A stretch of 64,000 bases of DNA, from contig NZ_CP152019.1 of NCBI RefSeq assembly GCF_038622445.1, positions 558,001 through 622,000 of the forward strand, in the 5' to 3' direction. This document shows positions 35,298 to 43,831 of the stretch, piece after piece; within the stretch, counting starts at the first letter, position 1, and each line of letters opens with the position of its first letter. Source of the stretch: Sporosarcina sp. FSL K6-1522 (GTDB lineage Bacteria > Bacillota > Bacilli > Bacillales_A > Planococcaceae). The translations under genes were made by a program, and so were the position numbers. Under the pieces are notes generated by a model. The model was not told the DNA's origin and made no database searches. It saw only the letters and a list, made by a program, of their open reading frames with translations.

Positions 35298-36332
35298 CTA
35301 CTCACTCGAAGGAGGGTCTTCTCCTTGCATCCTAGAGCGTTTTCCTAAGCGATAAACCAATACTAGTAATAATAGTAACAATATAAATCCACTTATCAGA
35401 TAATATAGGGTATAATTTGTTTTTGCTTCTAGTGCCGTACTATTTAATTCTTTAGCCTCTTTCCCCTCAATTATAAATTTTTTTGACCATTTCCAAATCT
35501 GATCTCCGTCTGTTGCTTTCATCTCCAAACGATATGTCCCAGGTTTGAATGCTGAATTTTCCAAATCAATACTGTAATTGAAGTTAGAGTTTGGAGCCAT
35601 TCGTAAGTTTTCGCCCTTAGCCGAGTGTAAAATGGCCTTTCCTTTTTCCTTGTATATCTCTGCATCTACGCTTAAATTTTTTAGCATGGCTGGCTGTGTG
35701 TTTTGTAAATTCGCTACTACTACATTGCGTCCATTAATCTGTCCTGGTTGTATTTTATTTAATTCCATATCTGGTTTTATGATTTTATCTGTTTCTCTTA
35801 ATAATACCCCTATTGTGTAAGCGAACTTATTTTCAATTTGTACATCATCAGACTTTTCCACCTTTTTTTTTGTCTCTTTTTCTTTAAAATAAAGACCCCC
35901 TAAAATAACTCCATCATAGGTTTCTTCGGGCATTTCTATAGTTACATCGAGAGATACTGTACTATTTGCTGGAACTTTTGTTTCTTTTTCTACGGTTGTA
36001 ATTTCAGAAAATGGAATTTTAAGTGTTTTGTCTAGTTGAGGATCCGTCACGCTATAATCAGTGATTCCATTGTCATTTGTAGTAGCTGTATTCGCATAAG
36101 TTTCGACTACGATATCTTTAGCTGTTGCATTTTCCAATTCAACTTGAATCGTTTGTTTTTGACCCGGTTTCATTTTTAAATCAAAATAGGTTTGAGATTT
36201 ATCAATTTGATTGTCAGGAATTACAGCAGTGACGGCAAATTTTAGTTCCGCTGCATATCCCTTCGTATTGATCAAAGAGAATAAAATGATGACCGATAAT
36301 AAAGAACTTAGTGACTTCCACATTAATTTCAT
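35298..36332 (-). CDS. WxL-interacting surface protein (DUF916-DUF3324)
   Basis: A 344-residue cell-envelope protein. It has a signal peptide (1-27, ending TKGYAA), a DUF916 domain (about 30-150, FAVTAVIPDNQIDKSQTYFDL and PGQKQTIQVELEN), a DUF3324 domain (about 160-300), one transmembrane helix (about 308-328, LISGFILLLLLLVLVY) and a basic tail. Such proteins bind WxL-domain proteins and peptidoglycan. It is the last gene of a three-gene operon. The ATG follows GAGAGG. Confidence 0.9.
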   Translation of the reverse strand: MKLMWKSLSSLLSVIILFSLINTKGYAAELKFAVTAVIPDNQIDKSQTYFDLKMKPGQKQTIQVELENATAKDIVVETYANTATTNDNGITDYSVTDPQLDKTLKIPFSEITTVEKETKVPANSTVSLDVTIEMPEETYDGVILGGLYFKEKETKKKVEKSDDVQIENKFAYTIGVLLRETDKIIKPDMELNKIQPGQINGRNVVVANLQNTQPAMLKNLSVDAEIYKEKGKAILHSAKGENLRMAPNSNFNYSIDLENSAFKPGTYRLEMKATDGDQIWKWSKKFIIEGKEAKELNSTALEAKTNYTLYYLISGFILLLLLLVLVYRLGKRSRMQGEDPPSSE

Positions 36333-36366
36333 AGTGTAGACCTCTCTTAAATCTGGGTTTAATAAA

Positions 36367-36399
36367 TAGAAAAGAGATAAGACGTCTATCTCTTTTCTA
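36367..36399 (-). terminator. Internal hairpin between the WxL and DUF916 genes
   Basis: A perfect 13-bp stem (TAGAAAAGAGATA with its complement) around 7 nt is followed by TTTATT on the minus strand. It could reduce transcription of the last operon gene or end an alternative transcript. Confidence 0.65.
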
Positions 36400-36482
36400 T
36401 TGAAGTTATTTGGTTAGCATTTATACAATTGAAATTTGTTAGTAATAGGTTTAAAGCTACTTAACAGCTACTCATATTGCGA

Positions 36483-37220
36483 TCAGCTTGGCGTATCTTC
36501 TAAAATCCAAGTCAATGTTGTAGAATATTTTTCCTTTTCTTTTTTCGATGAACCTGGGACAAACAAAGAAACACTCTCTGCACCCTGGAGATTATCACCT
36601 CCGTAAGCTGTCGTCCAAGTACCCATACCTTTATCAGCTGCTGCTGTCGTTACATCATGTTCAATACCTGATGGATCTAACGTTACATTAAAAGCACTAG
36701 GGGCATATGTCATATTTGTTAAAGAGTTTACAACAGGATTACTTAATTTCAATTGGGCATTTTCCAATTCTACATTAGTATTCGTTTTGAATTGCCCATT
36801 TTGTTTCACCTTTAATTTCCAACCTGCATTTGTTCCACGATTATCCGTCACCTGTACATAGTTAGGGACGTCAATGATTTCCCCACTTGGCACTTTCTTT
36901 ACTTTATCTAATTTTGCATAATAGGTCTTGTCTCCACCAGTTAGTTTTTGTTCACCAAAATGAAAATTTGAAACATAATCAATACTCAATGGTCCTGGTG
37001 TTCCTGGCTCATGAGGATCAGTTGGATCTGTTGGATCTACTGGTTCTACTGGATCTGTCGGATCTGTTGGATTTACTGGGGGAACAGATTCATTATCTTC
37101 AATAAATGTCACATCGGTTTGGGAATTCATATTGCCAGCTACTGCAGCAAAGGATGTAGTTCCTCCAGTTAGTAGTATAGATGAAAAAAGTACTGTTCCT
37201 GCTATTTTTGTTAGTTTCAT
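36483..37220 (-). CDS. WxL-domain cell-surface protein
   Basis: A 245-residue secreted protein. It has a signal peptide (1-26, ending TTSFAAVA), a Pro/Asp/Thr-rich linker (PTDPTDPVEPVDPTDPTD region, about 48-75), then the WxL domain (about 78-245) with its two signatures NAGWKLKVKQ and the C-terminal TLTWILEDTPS. WxL domains attach non-covalently to peptidoglycan. AGGAGG lies 7 nt before the ATG. It lies between the large acidic-repeat protein and the DUF916 protein, the usual arrangement of WxL clusters. Confidence 0.92.
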   Translation of the reverse strand: MKLTKIAGTVLFSSILLTGGTTSFAAVAGNMNSQTDVTFIEDNESVPPVNPTDPTDPVEPVDPTDPTDPHEPGTPGPLSIDYVSNFHFGEQKLTGGDKTYYAKLDKVKKVPSGEIIDVPNYVQVTDNRGTNAGWKLKVKQNGQFKTNTNVELENAQLKLSNPVVNSLTNMTYAPSAFNVTLDPSGIEHDVTTAAADKGMGTWTTAYGGDNLQGAESVSLFVPGSSKKEKEKYSTTLTWILEDTPS

Positions 37221-37268
37221 GTGTAATCCTCCTAATAATCATATGTGTTTTGTTTTTAGGCAAAAATT

Positions 37269-39536
37269 CTAGATAGGTGCGTCTGTTAAGGTCCACTCTA
37301 ACTCACCTTGATACTTTTGGTTTTTTTCTATATTAGGCCCAGGTTCTAGGTATAGTCGAATGCCCTCATTTGCTTTCCAATCCATTTTAACTGGTTTATC
37401 ATCCAAAGCTGTTTCAGAGAGCACTTCGTACAAACTACTATTTAATCTTACAGACCTTCCATTAGAATGCGTGTAAACCAATGTCCCTGTTAATTCTTTA
37501 TTATTTGGTGAAGTGAGAGGTGTTAGTACCTTTACATATACATACCATTTGTTTTTGTTTGTTCGTGTATCAACAACTGCTACACTCCCCTCCATAAATG
37601 TGCGATTGTAGTATTTCCTTTTATTAGGTACTTTGATGGTGGAAAAAGATATTATTTTAGGTATATCTATTAATTTGAGACTTTCTTCATTACGCACATA
37701 GATGGGTACTTGAATTCTCGCCTGTACTTTTTGCGCTGTTTCAATGACTACTGTAACCATATAGTCTCCTATTATTGCTGTATTAGGAATGTTTTCTAAG
37801 CCAACAACTCGAATAGGCAGATCAACAGCTGCGTTAGTGTCAACTGATAAATTTGAAATAAATTTACTGATATCCATTTTGGTTAAATCTGTCCCTTTTC
37901 TTACCGTTTGAGGTACCGGATATCCTGTTGGTTTTCCCTTATACAGTACCCTAGCATTAGTGGGTTCGCTTAGAAGCCCTATTGCACTAGTATCGCTGAA
38001 AACTCGGGCTGATACTGGTACTTCAAGATATCCATTTTTATAGAGTTTTAGATAGTCAGAATTTGTTTTTAAGGAGCCCAGTATTTTTATATCAAATACT
38101 TTGTCCTGAAAATCAGGTGCCACTGGATTATTTGCAACAAGAGAGATTTTATTCCCCGTTTGGGAAACTGTGAAAAAGGAATTATAATTCTCACCATTTA
38201 ATCCCTTAATATCTACACTTTTAATAGTAAAATGAGGATTTACTTCGCTTTCAATAATTACTAATCGAGGGTTAAAAGCAGCCATAGATTGTGCCGGTAT
38301 GGTTTGATAGATATGGTAACGCAATTCTCTTGAATCATCGATAGTTACCTCCCCTATAATATCTGGTGCCGGCAATTCAATTTTTGAAATTGGATCCCTT
38401 TCGTACTTTAGGTAACCTAATCCTTTTTCTGAATTTATAGTAATAGGAAACTCATCTATATCTTCAAAGAGAATCGTCATATTTGTATCTTTTTTTTCAC
38501 CTATAACAGTTCCAACAAAATTTACTGTACCATCAATGTTGTCCATGTAATTAATCTTTGTTGTATCATAAACAAAGAGGGAAGTTAAAAAGTTATCTGG
38601 TTTTAAATCAATAGATTTATAATTATTTAACCTTTTAAAATTCCACATGCCTGTAATATTGACTTTTTCATTAGTACCCGCCTTCAAAAATTCCATAGAA
38701 ACTTTTGAAGAAGAACCTATAGGGGAAGAAGAGTCTATTCTTAAAAAATTTGCTTGTTCTGCTGCAGAACTCTTGGTAGTAGGGACGTATATGTCTAAGT
38801 TATTCATGTCCACTTGTAAGATATTTATCCGTAAATCAATCCATGAGTCATTATAAATCCCAGCGTTTCTTACTAAAACATAGGCACTTTTACTAGGGTT
38901 TCCAGTACCCTTTCTATACCTGTATCTGTTTGAGTAGGATGTGCTATAACCATATGCTTCATAACTTACTCTATCACTCAACCTAAATTGAAAAGCATAT
39001 TTCCCAGGAATAGACTTTCCAACCCCCAATGCCTCATTAATCACATTTACTCCAGGGTATTGTAAAGTACTAAGTGGTACTCCTAAAAGCAAAGGCAGAG
39101 ATTTGATTTGATCTTCGCAAGGTTCCTCTTGATCTTGATCTTGGATAAAGTCAACTTGTCCGTCATTCAGTCCATTTTGATTGTCGCAAGAGCTGACTTG
39201 CTCTTCATCCTCTTGGTCTTGACTAGAACCATCTTGATCTCCATCAAAATCCTCTTCGTCTTGACTAGAACCATCTTGATTTTCATCCAAGTCCTCTTCG
39301 TCTTGGCTAGAACCATCTTGATTTTCATCCAAGTCCTCTTCGTCTTGGCTAGAACCATCTTGATTTTCATCCAAGTCCTCTTCGTCTTGGCTAGAACCAT
39401 CTTGATTTTCATCCAAGTCCTCTTCGTCTTGGCTAGAACCATCTTGATCTTCATCAAAATCCTCTTGGTCTTGGTTTGTACTATTCGCTGTTGCAATCGT
39501 ATAAGCTGTTTCCGAAAATGCAACTAGTATACCCAA
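37269..39536 (-). CDS. Large WxL-locus surface protein with acidic EF-hand-like repeats
   Basis: At least 755 residues. After the hydrophobic N terminus come six 14-residue repeats of DENQDGSSQDEEDL type (about 28-111), then about 620 residues of beta-rich domains, ending in YQGELEWTLTDAPI, a WxL-type second motif. KNKWYVYVKVLTPL near 675 may be the first. The only canonical start is TTG at 39536, which has no ribosome site and cuts the signal peptide. The frame is open upstream and reads SIKKILVILIAIITF as a signal peptide, beginning at an ATC (39582-39584) placed right after GGAGGAG. The start codon therefore appears to be non-canonical or lost. First gene of the WxL operon. Confidence 0.8.
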   Translation of the reverse strand: MGILVAFSETAYTIATANSTNQDQEDFDEDQDGSSQDEEDLDENQDGSSQDEEDLDENQDGSSQDEEDLDENQDGSSQDEEDLDENQDGSSQDEEDFDGDQDGSSQDQEDEEQVSSCDNQNGLNDGQVDFIQDQDQEEPCEDQIKSLPLLLGVPLSTLQYPGVNVINEALGVGKSIPGKYAFQFRLSDRVSYEAYGYSTSYSNRYRYRKGTGNPSKSAYVLVRNAGIYNDSWIDLRINILQVDMNNLDIYVPTTKSSAAEQANFLRIDSSSPIGSSSKVSMEFLKAGTNEKVNITGMWNFKRLNNYKSIDLKPDNFLTSLFVYDTTKINYMDNIDGTVNFVGTVIGEKKDTNMTILFEDIDEFPITINSEKGLGYLKYERDPISKIELPAPDIIGEVTIDDSRELRYHIYQTIPAQSMAAFNPRLVIIESEVNPHFTIKSVDIKGLNGENYNSFFTVSQTGNKISLVANNPVAPDFQDKVFDIKILGSLKTNSDYLKLYKNGYLEVPVSARVFSDTSAIGLLSEPTNARVLYKGKPTGYPVPQTVRKGTDLTKMDISKFISNLSVDTNAAVDLPIRVVGLENIPNTAIIGDYMVTVVIETAQKVQARIQVPIYVRNEESLKLIDIPKIISFSTIKVPNKRKYYNRTFMEGSVAVVDTRTNKNKWYVYVKVLTPLTSPNNKELTGTLVYTHSNGRSVRLNSSLYEVLSETALDDKPVKMDWKANEGIRLYLEPGPNIEKNQKYQGELEWTLTDAPI
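39204..39455 (-). repeat. Six tandem 42-bp repeats encoding acidic 14-mers
   Basis: Six consecutive 42-bp units, nearly identical in the middle four. They encode D-x-(D/N)-x-D-G-S-S-Q-D-x-E-D-x. The copy number can change by slipped recombination without breaking the frame. The opposite strand is also open through the array, which is a by-product of the repeat. Confidence 0.9.
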
Positions 39537-39584
39537 ATGAGTAAATGTAATGATAGCTATCAGGATAACTAAAATTTTTTTGAT

Positions 39585-39989
39585 GCTTTCTCCTCCTTTC
39601 CTCCTTTCTCTGTTTTAGACTCCTCCTTTCCCTGTTTTATTAAGAGGTTATTAACACAGGCAACACAGGCAACTGACATGAGTTAATAACAACTTGTACC
39701 CCATTCTACAAACTAACCAAGCACCGCGCCTCTTTATATATATGAATAATTTCCCAAAAAAAAATAATATTTTGATACAAAACTATGATAATATTTATTG
39801 CCTTAAATTTTCTATATGATTTTTTTATTAAGAAACCCATATTTGACCGCTAGAATAAGTCTAATTTAAGGGAGTTAGTCCAAGTTTTACAATATAAAAA
39901 TTTTTCGTTATTTTGTTATATAATTGATATTCACTTTTCTGATTTGAAGAAGTTATTTAGACTATAGTAAGTAGGGAGTGTATGCTGTC
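39585..39989. other. Divergent regulatory region between the WxL operon and the Mga-like gene
   Basis: About 400 bp, very AT-rich. Next to the WxL operon the minus strand holds three Shine-Dalgarno-like AAAGGAGG blocks within about 50 bp, seemingly from a local duplication (AACAGGGAAAGGAGGAG and AACAGAGAAAGGAGG). A GGCAAC direct repeat lies near 39659-39673. A TATAAT lies at 39919-39924 on the plus strand without a clear -35. No RNA structure or gene is recognised. Confidence 0.5.
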
Positions 39990-41552
39990 ATGGAAAATCT
40001 TTTTGTTAACCAATACAATAAAAAAAAGTTTATTCTTTTGAAAAATTTAATATTGTATAAAAAGAGTCTATCCATCTTTGAAATTAGTGAACTATTAAAT
40101 ATTTCTGTGACCTCTACTACACGATACATAAAAAACCTGGAAAATGATTTGATTTTTAATTTTCAAAATGAACAAATTGATATAGTGACTTCAAATAATA
40201 TGACCAAGATTGAAGTTACAAAAAATTTAAATATAGGTTTAATAATTGATAAAATGAGATTATTTTATATAAAAAGCTCCCAAGAATATAGTGTCTTAGA
40301 AGCTCTTCTTTCGAAGCACTATCCGAGTATTGAGGCTCTATCATTGGATATTCATATAAGCTCTTCTTATGTATATAAAACGATACAAACATTAAAAAAA
40401 ATATTGAGTCGTTTTGATTTAAAAATCTATTTTAATAACGATTCAATAATTTCTAATATAGTAGGTGAAGAAAGGAATATTCGTTTTTTTTTAATATATA
40501 TATATTCTCATGTTTTTAAAGGTATGGAATGGCCCTTTCAAAACGATACTCCCTCAGCATACTACTCTGATTTCATCGAAACTTACATGACCGAATTGAA
40601 TTCAAAAAATTTCTCTTCCTCACAACTAATACGTATAAAACAATTTCTAATAATCTCCGTATATCGTATTAAAGGAAAGGGACAGTACATCGAAATGGAT
40701 GATGCCTTTAAAGTAATAATGCAAAAATGGACTGAGTCACCGTCATTTAATATGACTTTTTTTAATTCCAAGTTAATAGCGAATTCTGAGCAAAGAGCTA
40801 TTGAAAATTATTATATGAATTTTCTCTTACGTTTTTTCATTTCTGATATAGATAGCGATAAAAACAAAATCATTATTTCCAAAAAATTAATTCTTGAAGA
40901 TAATCCTTTAACTAAAGCTACACAAAAATTATTAGACTCTTTTTTGGAGACGTTTAATATAAATGTTGGTGGCGAAAGTTACTATATTTTAATCTATCAA
41001 GTGCAATTAATGTTAATATTTCTAAATTTCCAAAATATCGATCTTACTTCATATACCGTTACATCAACAACGCTCTCTAGATTTAATTCTAAAAATAAAA
41101 ATTTCTCAACAATAGAAAAAAAAATAAGTGAATTTATTCGAGACTTTTTTATTATAAATAAAGAGATAAATATCAAACTTACTAAAAGTTCAACTTTATA
41201 TTTTGCCCAGTATCTATTTTTTTTAGCCGATAAATTTGTCAAAGCAAAACCAATAATGATTTATATTCAATTATCAAAAGACTGTTTTAGTACTAGTGTA
41301 GTTAAATCCAGAATACTGAAATTTTTCAATACCGATGGGCTAGTTTTTACGGATGATATTAAACAAGCTGATTTAATAGTGTCAGATAACTACGAGGAAA
41401 ATATTGATAATGATAAATTTTTTTATTTTGATGATCTTTACAATTTACAAGATTGGTCGAGTTTAATTTTATTTATAAATGATAGATTTTTTAATTATAG
41501 AACCTACCATAATTCTTTTGAAGGACTGAGAAATACAATTGACAACTCATAG
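39990..41552 (+). CDS. Mga-like transcriptional regulator
   Basis: A 520-residue, very AT-rich and Lys/Ile/Asn-rich protein. Two N-terminal helix-turn-helix regions (about 20-65, SIFEISELLNISVTSTTRYI; about 95-140, SIEALSLDIHISSSYVYKTI) and a long helical remainder have the layout of Mga/AtxA-type virulence and surface-gene regulators. It is divergent from the WxL operon and is its probable activator. The ATG was preferred to a GTG four codons earlier, because the AGGGAG site abuts the latter. A C-terminal PTS EIIB-like part may be present, but I cannot see conserved phosphorylation residues. Confidence 0.75.
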   Translation: MENLFVNQYNKKKFILLKNLILYKKSLSIFEISELLNISVTSTTRYIKNLENDLIFNFQNEQIDIVTSNNMTKIEVTKNLNIGLIIDKMRLFYIKSSQEYSVLEALLSKHYPSIEALSLDIHISSSYVYKTIQTLKKILSRFDLKIYFNNDSIISNIVGEERNIRFFLIYIYSHVFKGMEWPFQNDTPSAYYSDFIETYMTELNSKNFSSSQLIRIKQFLIISVYRIKGKGQYIEMDDAFKVIMQKWTESPSFNMTFFNSKLIANSEQRAIENYYMNFLLRFFISDIDSDKNKIIISKKLILEDNPLTKATQKLLDSFLETFNINVGGESYYILIYQVQLMLIFLNFQNIDLTSYTVTSTTLSRFNSKNKNFSTIEKKISEFIRDFFIINKEINIKLTKSSTLYFAQYLFFLADKFVKAKPIMIYIQLSKDCFSTSVVKSRILKFFNTDGLVFTDDIKQADLIVSDNYEENIDNDKFFYFDDLYNLQDWSSLILFINDRFFNYRTYHNSFEGLRNTIDNS

Positions 41553-41582
41553 ATTAATCATTTATTAAAAACATAAAAGTCG

Positions 41583-41634
41583 GACTAAACAACTTGATCT
41601 ATCAATTTTAAGAACAGGTTGTTTAGTCACTTTT
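41583..41634 (+). terminator. Terminator of the Mga-like gene
   Basis: GACTAAACAAC pairs exactly with GTTGTTTAGTC around a loop of about 24 nt, followed by ACTTTTG. Confidence 0.65.
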
Positions 41635-41746
41635 GTAAAAAATATATGATTCTAAAAATGAATATAGATCCGTTCCTACGATTTGTTTACGTTTAATCTA
41701 ATTATTATGCAGGGACAACTTTCTAATGCTCCCAATGTCGCATAAT

Positions 41747-41931
41747 TTAGTAGTCTCCTACCCTATCGATAACATCATTGCGCCTTACACTTCTTGCGTC
41801 GAAAGCCCAGACAAAAATGAGTACAATATTCACCAATGGAATTGCCAACAACAAAAAGTTACTATCCAAGCCCCGACAGACATTTGTGGCACAATCTGTT
41901 TTTGCTCAACAGGTGGCAAGATTTTGCTCAA
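41747..41931 (-). pseudogene. Frameshifted small membrane protein
   Basis: From a TTG after GGAGG the minus strand reads LSKILPPVEQKQIVPQ, then MSVGAWIVTF. The frame then slips at a run of five T, and the +1 frame continues LLLAIPLVNIVLIFVWAFDA to a stop at 41747. One added T joins the two into a small one- or two-helix protein of a type common in Firmicutes. The last residues (RSVRRNDVIDRVGDY) do not look like that family. Broken or mis-sequenced. Confidence 0.5.
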
Positions 41932-42018
41932 ATTCTCCGCCTCCACTCTAGTCATTTGAAGTCATTTCCTTCACATTATCACCCTTAGGTTAAGATTAGG
42001 TTTTAATGGTAAAAAAAT

Positions 42019-42145
42019 GCCGGAGGCCTTTATCTTTCTTCAGCAGAAGACTCCTACTGAAGAAAGATAAAGGCCTCCGGCGGATATCACGGATTTTGAA
42101 TCGAGCTCGATTCAAAATCCAGACGCAATTACGCCAAGGCGTAAT
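42019..42145 (-). repeat. Three-hairpin dispersed element, copy 3 (inverted)
   Basis: Read on the minus strand the order is as in copy 1. Hairpin 1 (42128-42145) is ATTACGCC-TT-GGCGTAAT. Hairpin 2 (42091-42120) is a perfect 30-nt palindrome around ATCGAGCTCGAT. The conserved linker GTGATATCCGCC comes next. Hairpin 3 (42019-42081) has 25-bp arms starting GCCGGAGGCC. Stem sequences differ from copy 1 but pair fully. It begins 5 bp after the yxlG-like stop codon. Confidence 0.85.
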
Positions 42146-42149
42146 TGAT

Positions 42150-42935
42150 TCAGACCGTCGTCTTAGCTGCATTCCGTTTCGCCATAAAGATGCCAAAGAC
42201 AATAAGCATAGCGATTAGCCCACCTGTCACGCCAGCACTCATCCACAAGTCAGACAGATCCGCATCTTGCTGGAACCAGTATGACGCATACATCGCCAAT
42301 TTCCATGGTGATACGGTCCAATATGCTCCAATCACCCCATCCACTAGCTGATAAATAAGCGTAATCATAATCGCCAAACCTGCTGCACCACCTGTTGGTA
42401 GCCATGCACTTAGCGCCAACACAACGGTCACAACAAAAACAATCCATAAGCTATATGTAGCACCAAAAGCAAACACTTCTCCTGCATTTACACTATTGAA
42501 AAGGATATCAATGTAATACCATGCGGCTATGAAGCCTAACCAAACACTTCCTAGAACAAGCCCATTGATCACGAGCCATTTACTTAAAAAGTAATGTCGA
42601 AAAGACATTGGACGCACATAAAGTAATGTTGCCGTTCCATTTTTGCGTTCCCCTGAAATCGAGCCCATAAACGCAAGCACGATGATTAAAATTCCAACAA
42701 ACTGATATTGCCCGAGCAAGGACATAAAAATGTCTTCTCCTCGAAATTGCGGCCACTGAAATTCTGTTCCTTCTGGCATACCGCCTACACTTTTCATGAT
42801 TTCTGGTAAAAAATGATTGGTAATAGGCTCCATAACACCGAAGATCATAAAGACCAGTGGAATCCATAGTATTTTGAAATTTCGTGTCTGTTCACGCCAT
42901 TCCTTCCGCAACAGTACGCCGAACCCATTCATCAA
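42150..42935 (-). CDS. yxlG: ABC-2 type permease (YxlG-like)
   Basis: A 261-residue permease with six hydrophobic helices and the ABC-2 pattern ISGERKNGTATLLYVRPMS (about 93) in a cytoplasmic loop. It pairs with the ATPase encoded just upstream (4-bp overlap). The gene order, PLDc_N protein, ATPase, permease, matches yxlE-yxlF-yxlG of the B. subtilis sigY operon, but no sigma-factor gene is present here. The exported substrate is unknown. Confidence 0.85.
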   Translation of the reverse strand: MMNGFGVLLRKEWREQTRNFKILWIPLVFMIFGVMEPITNHFLPEIMKSVGGMPEGTEFQWPQFRGEDIFMSLLGQYQFVGILIIVLAFMGSISGERKNGTATLLYVRPMSFRHYFLSKWLVINGLVLGSVWLGFIAAWYYIDILFNSVNAGEVFAFGATYSLWIVFVVTVVLALSAWLPTGGAAGLAIMITLIYQLVDGVIGAYWTVSPWKLAMYASYWFQQDADLSDLWMSAGVTGGLIAMLIVFGIFMAKRNAAKTTV

Positions 42936-43831
42936 ACCACCGCCACTTTCATAAAGATTTCTTCGAGGCTAGCCGTCTGCCGTTCAACCTTGCGCACTGC
43001 AAACGACTCGGAATTTAGTAGAGCTAAAACAGTCGCCATTTCGATTCCTTCCATCTGTACATCAACGGATGCAACAAGCCCTTGTGACGCCACTTGCCAA
43101 GCCACTTTTTGCGTAAAGCGCTTGACCTCTTCCACCGTGTCAAACTCAATCACAATGCGCGGATCTGCATAGCGCGCCCGTACATCCTCTAGTGAACCAT
43201 GCTCTACCAATTTTCCCTGCCGTAAAAACAACAACTGATCTGTCATCTCTTCGGCATCATTCAAAATATGTGTTGAGTACAAAATCGTCGTTTCCTGTTG
43301 CAATGCTTTCAGCAAATTCATCACTTGGCGACGACCTACTGGATCGAGCGCAGATACCGGCTCATCTAACAACAACAACTTCGGCTTATGAACAATCGCT
43401 TGCGCCAATCCAAGGCGCTGCTTCATGCCACCCGAAAATGTCCCCGTCTTTTTATTCATCGCCTCGCCAAGCCCCACAAATTCTAACGTTTTTTTCGCTT
43501 CCGCTATTGCCTGTTTTGTGGGCACTCCACTGAGCCGCGCTGCCATCTCTGTAAATTCAAGCGCAGATAACCATGGAAAAAACTTCGGATACTGCGGCAG
43601 AAATCCAATCATTGAACGCATATCTTGCTTCGCATCACCTTGCAGCTTGATGGTTCCGACCGTTGGTGTGACGAGACCCGCTAGCATCGACAGCGTCGTC
43701 GTCTTTCCAGCCCCATTCGGTCCTATTAGCGCAGTCGATGTATGCTCTTCCAGTACAAACGAAATCAAATCGACCGCTGCATAATCCCCATACTTCTTCG
43801 TCAATTGTTCCACGTGAAGCAATTGCGTCAT
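42932..43831 (-). CDS. yxlF: ABC transporter ATP-binding protein (YxlF-like)
   Basis: A 299-residue ATPase. It has Walker A GPNGAGKTTT (about 38), signature FSGGMKQRLGLAQ (about 130), Walker B LLLLDEPVSALDP and the switch His in YSTHILND. A C-terminal extension of about 80 residues is as in drug/antibiotic-type exporters. The ATG was chosen because GGGAGG lies 8 nt before it; the frame is open to 43903. It overlaps yxlE by 4 bp and yxlG by 4 bp. Confidence 0.9.
   Translation of the reverse strand: MTQLLHVEQLTKKYGDYAAVDLISFVLEEHTSTALIGPNGAGKTTTLSMLAGLVTPTVGTIKLQGDAKQDMRSMIGFLPQYPKFFPWLSALEFTEMAARLSGVPTKQAIAEAKKTLEFVGLGEAMNKKTGTFSGGMKQRLGLAQAIVHKPKLLLLDEPVSALDPVGRRQVMNLLKALQQETTILYSTHILNDAEEMTDQLLFLRQGKLVEHGSLEDVRARYADPRIVIEFDTVEEVKRFTQKVAWQVASQGLVASVDVQMEGIEMATVLALLNSESFAVRKVERQTASLEEIFMKVAVV

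Noticed and set aside
39204..39455. Regularly spaced repeats that could suggest a CRISPR array.
   Set aside because: The 42-bp units are contiguous without spacers and encode a protein repeat in frame.
39108..39527. Plus-strand ORF of 139 codons across the acidic repeat array.
   Set aside because: It is the antisense shadow of the 42-bp repeats and encodes a hydrophobic low-complexity string with no ribosome site.
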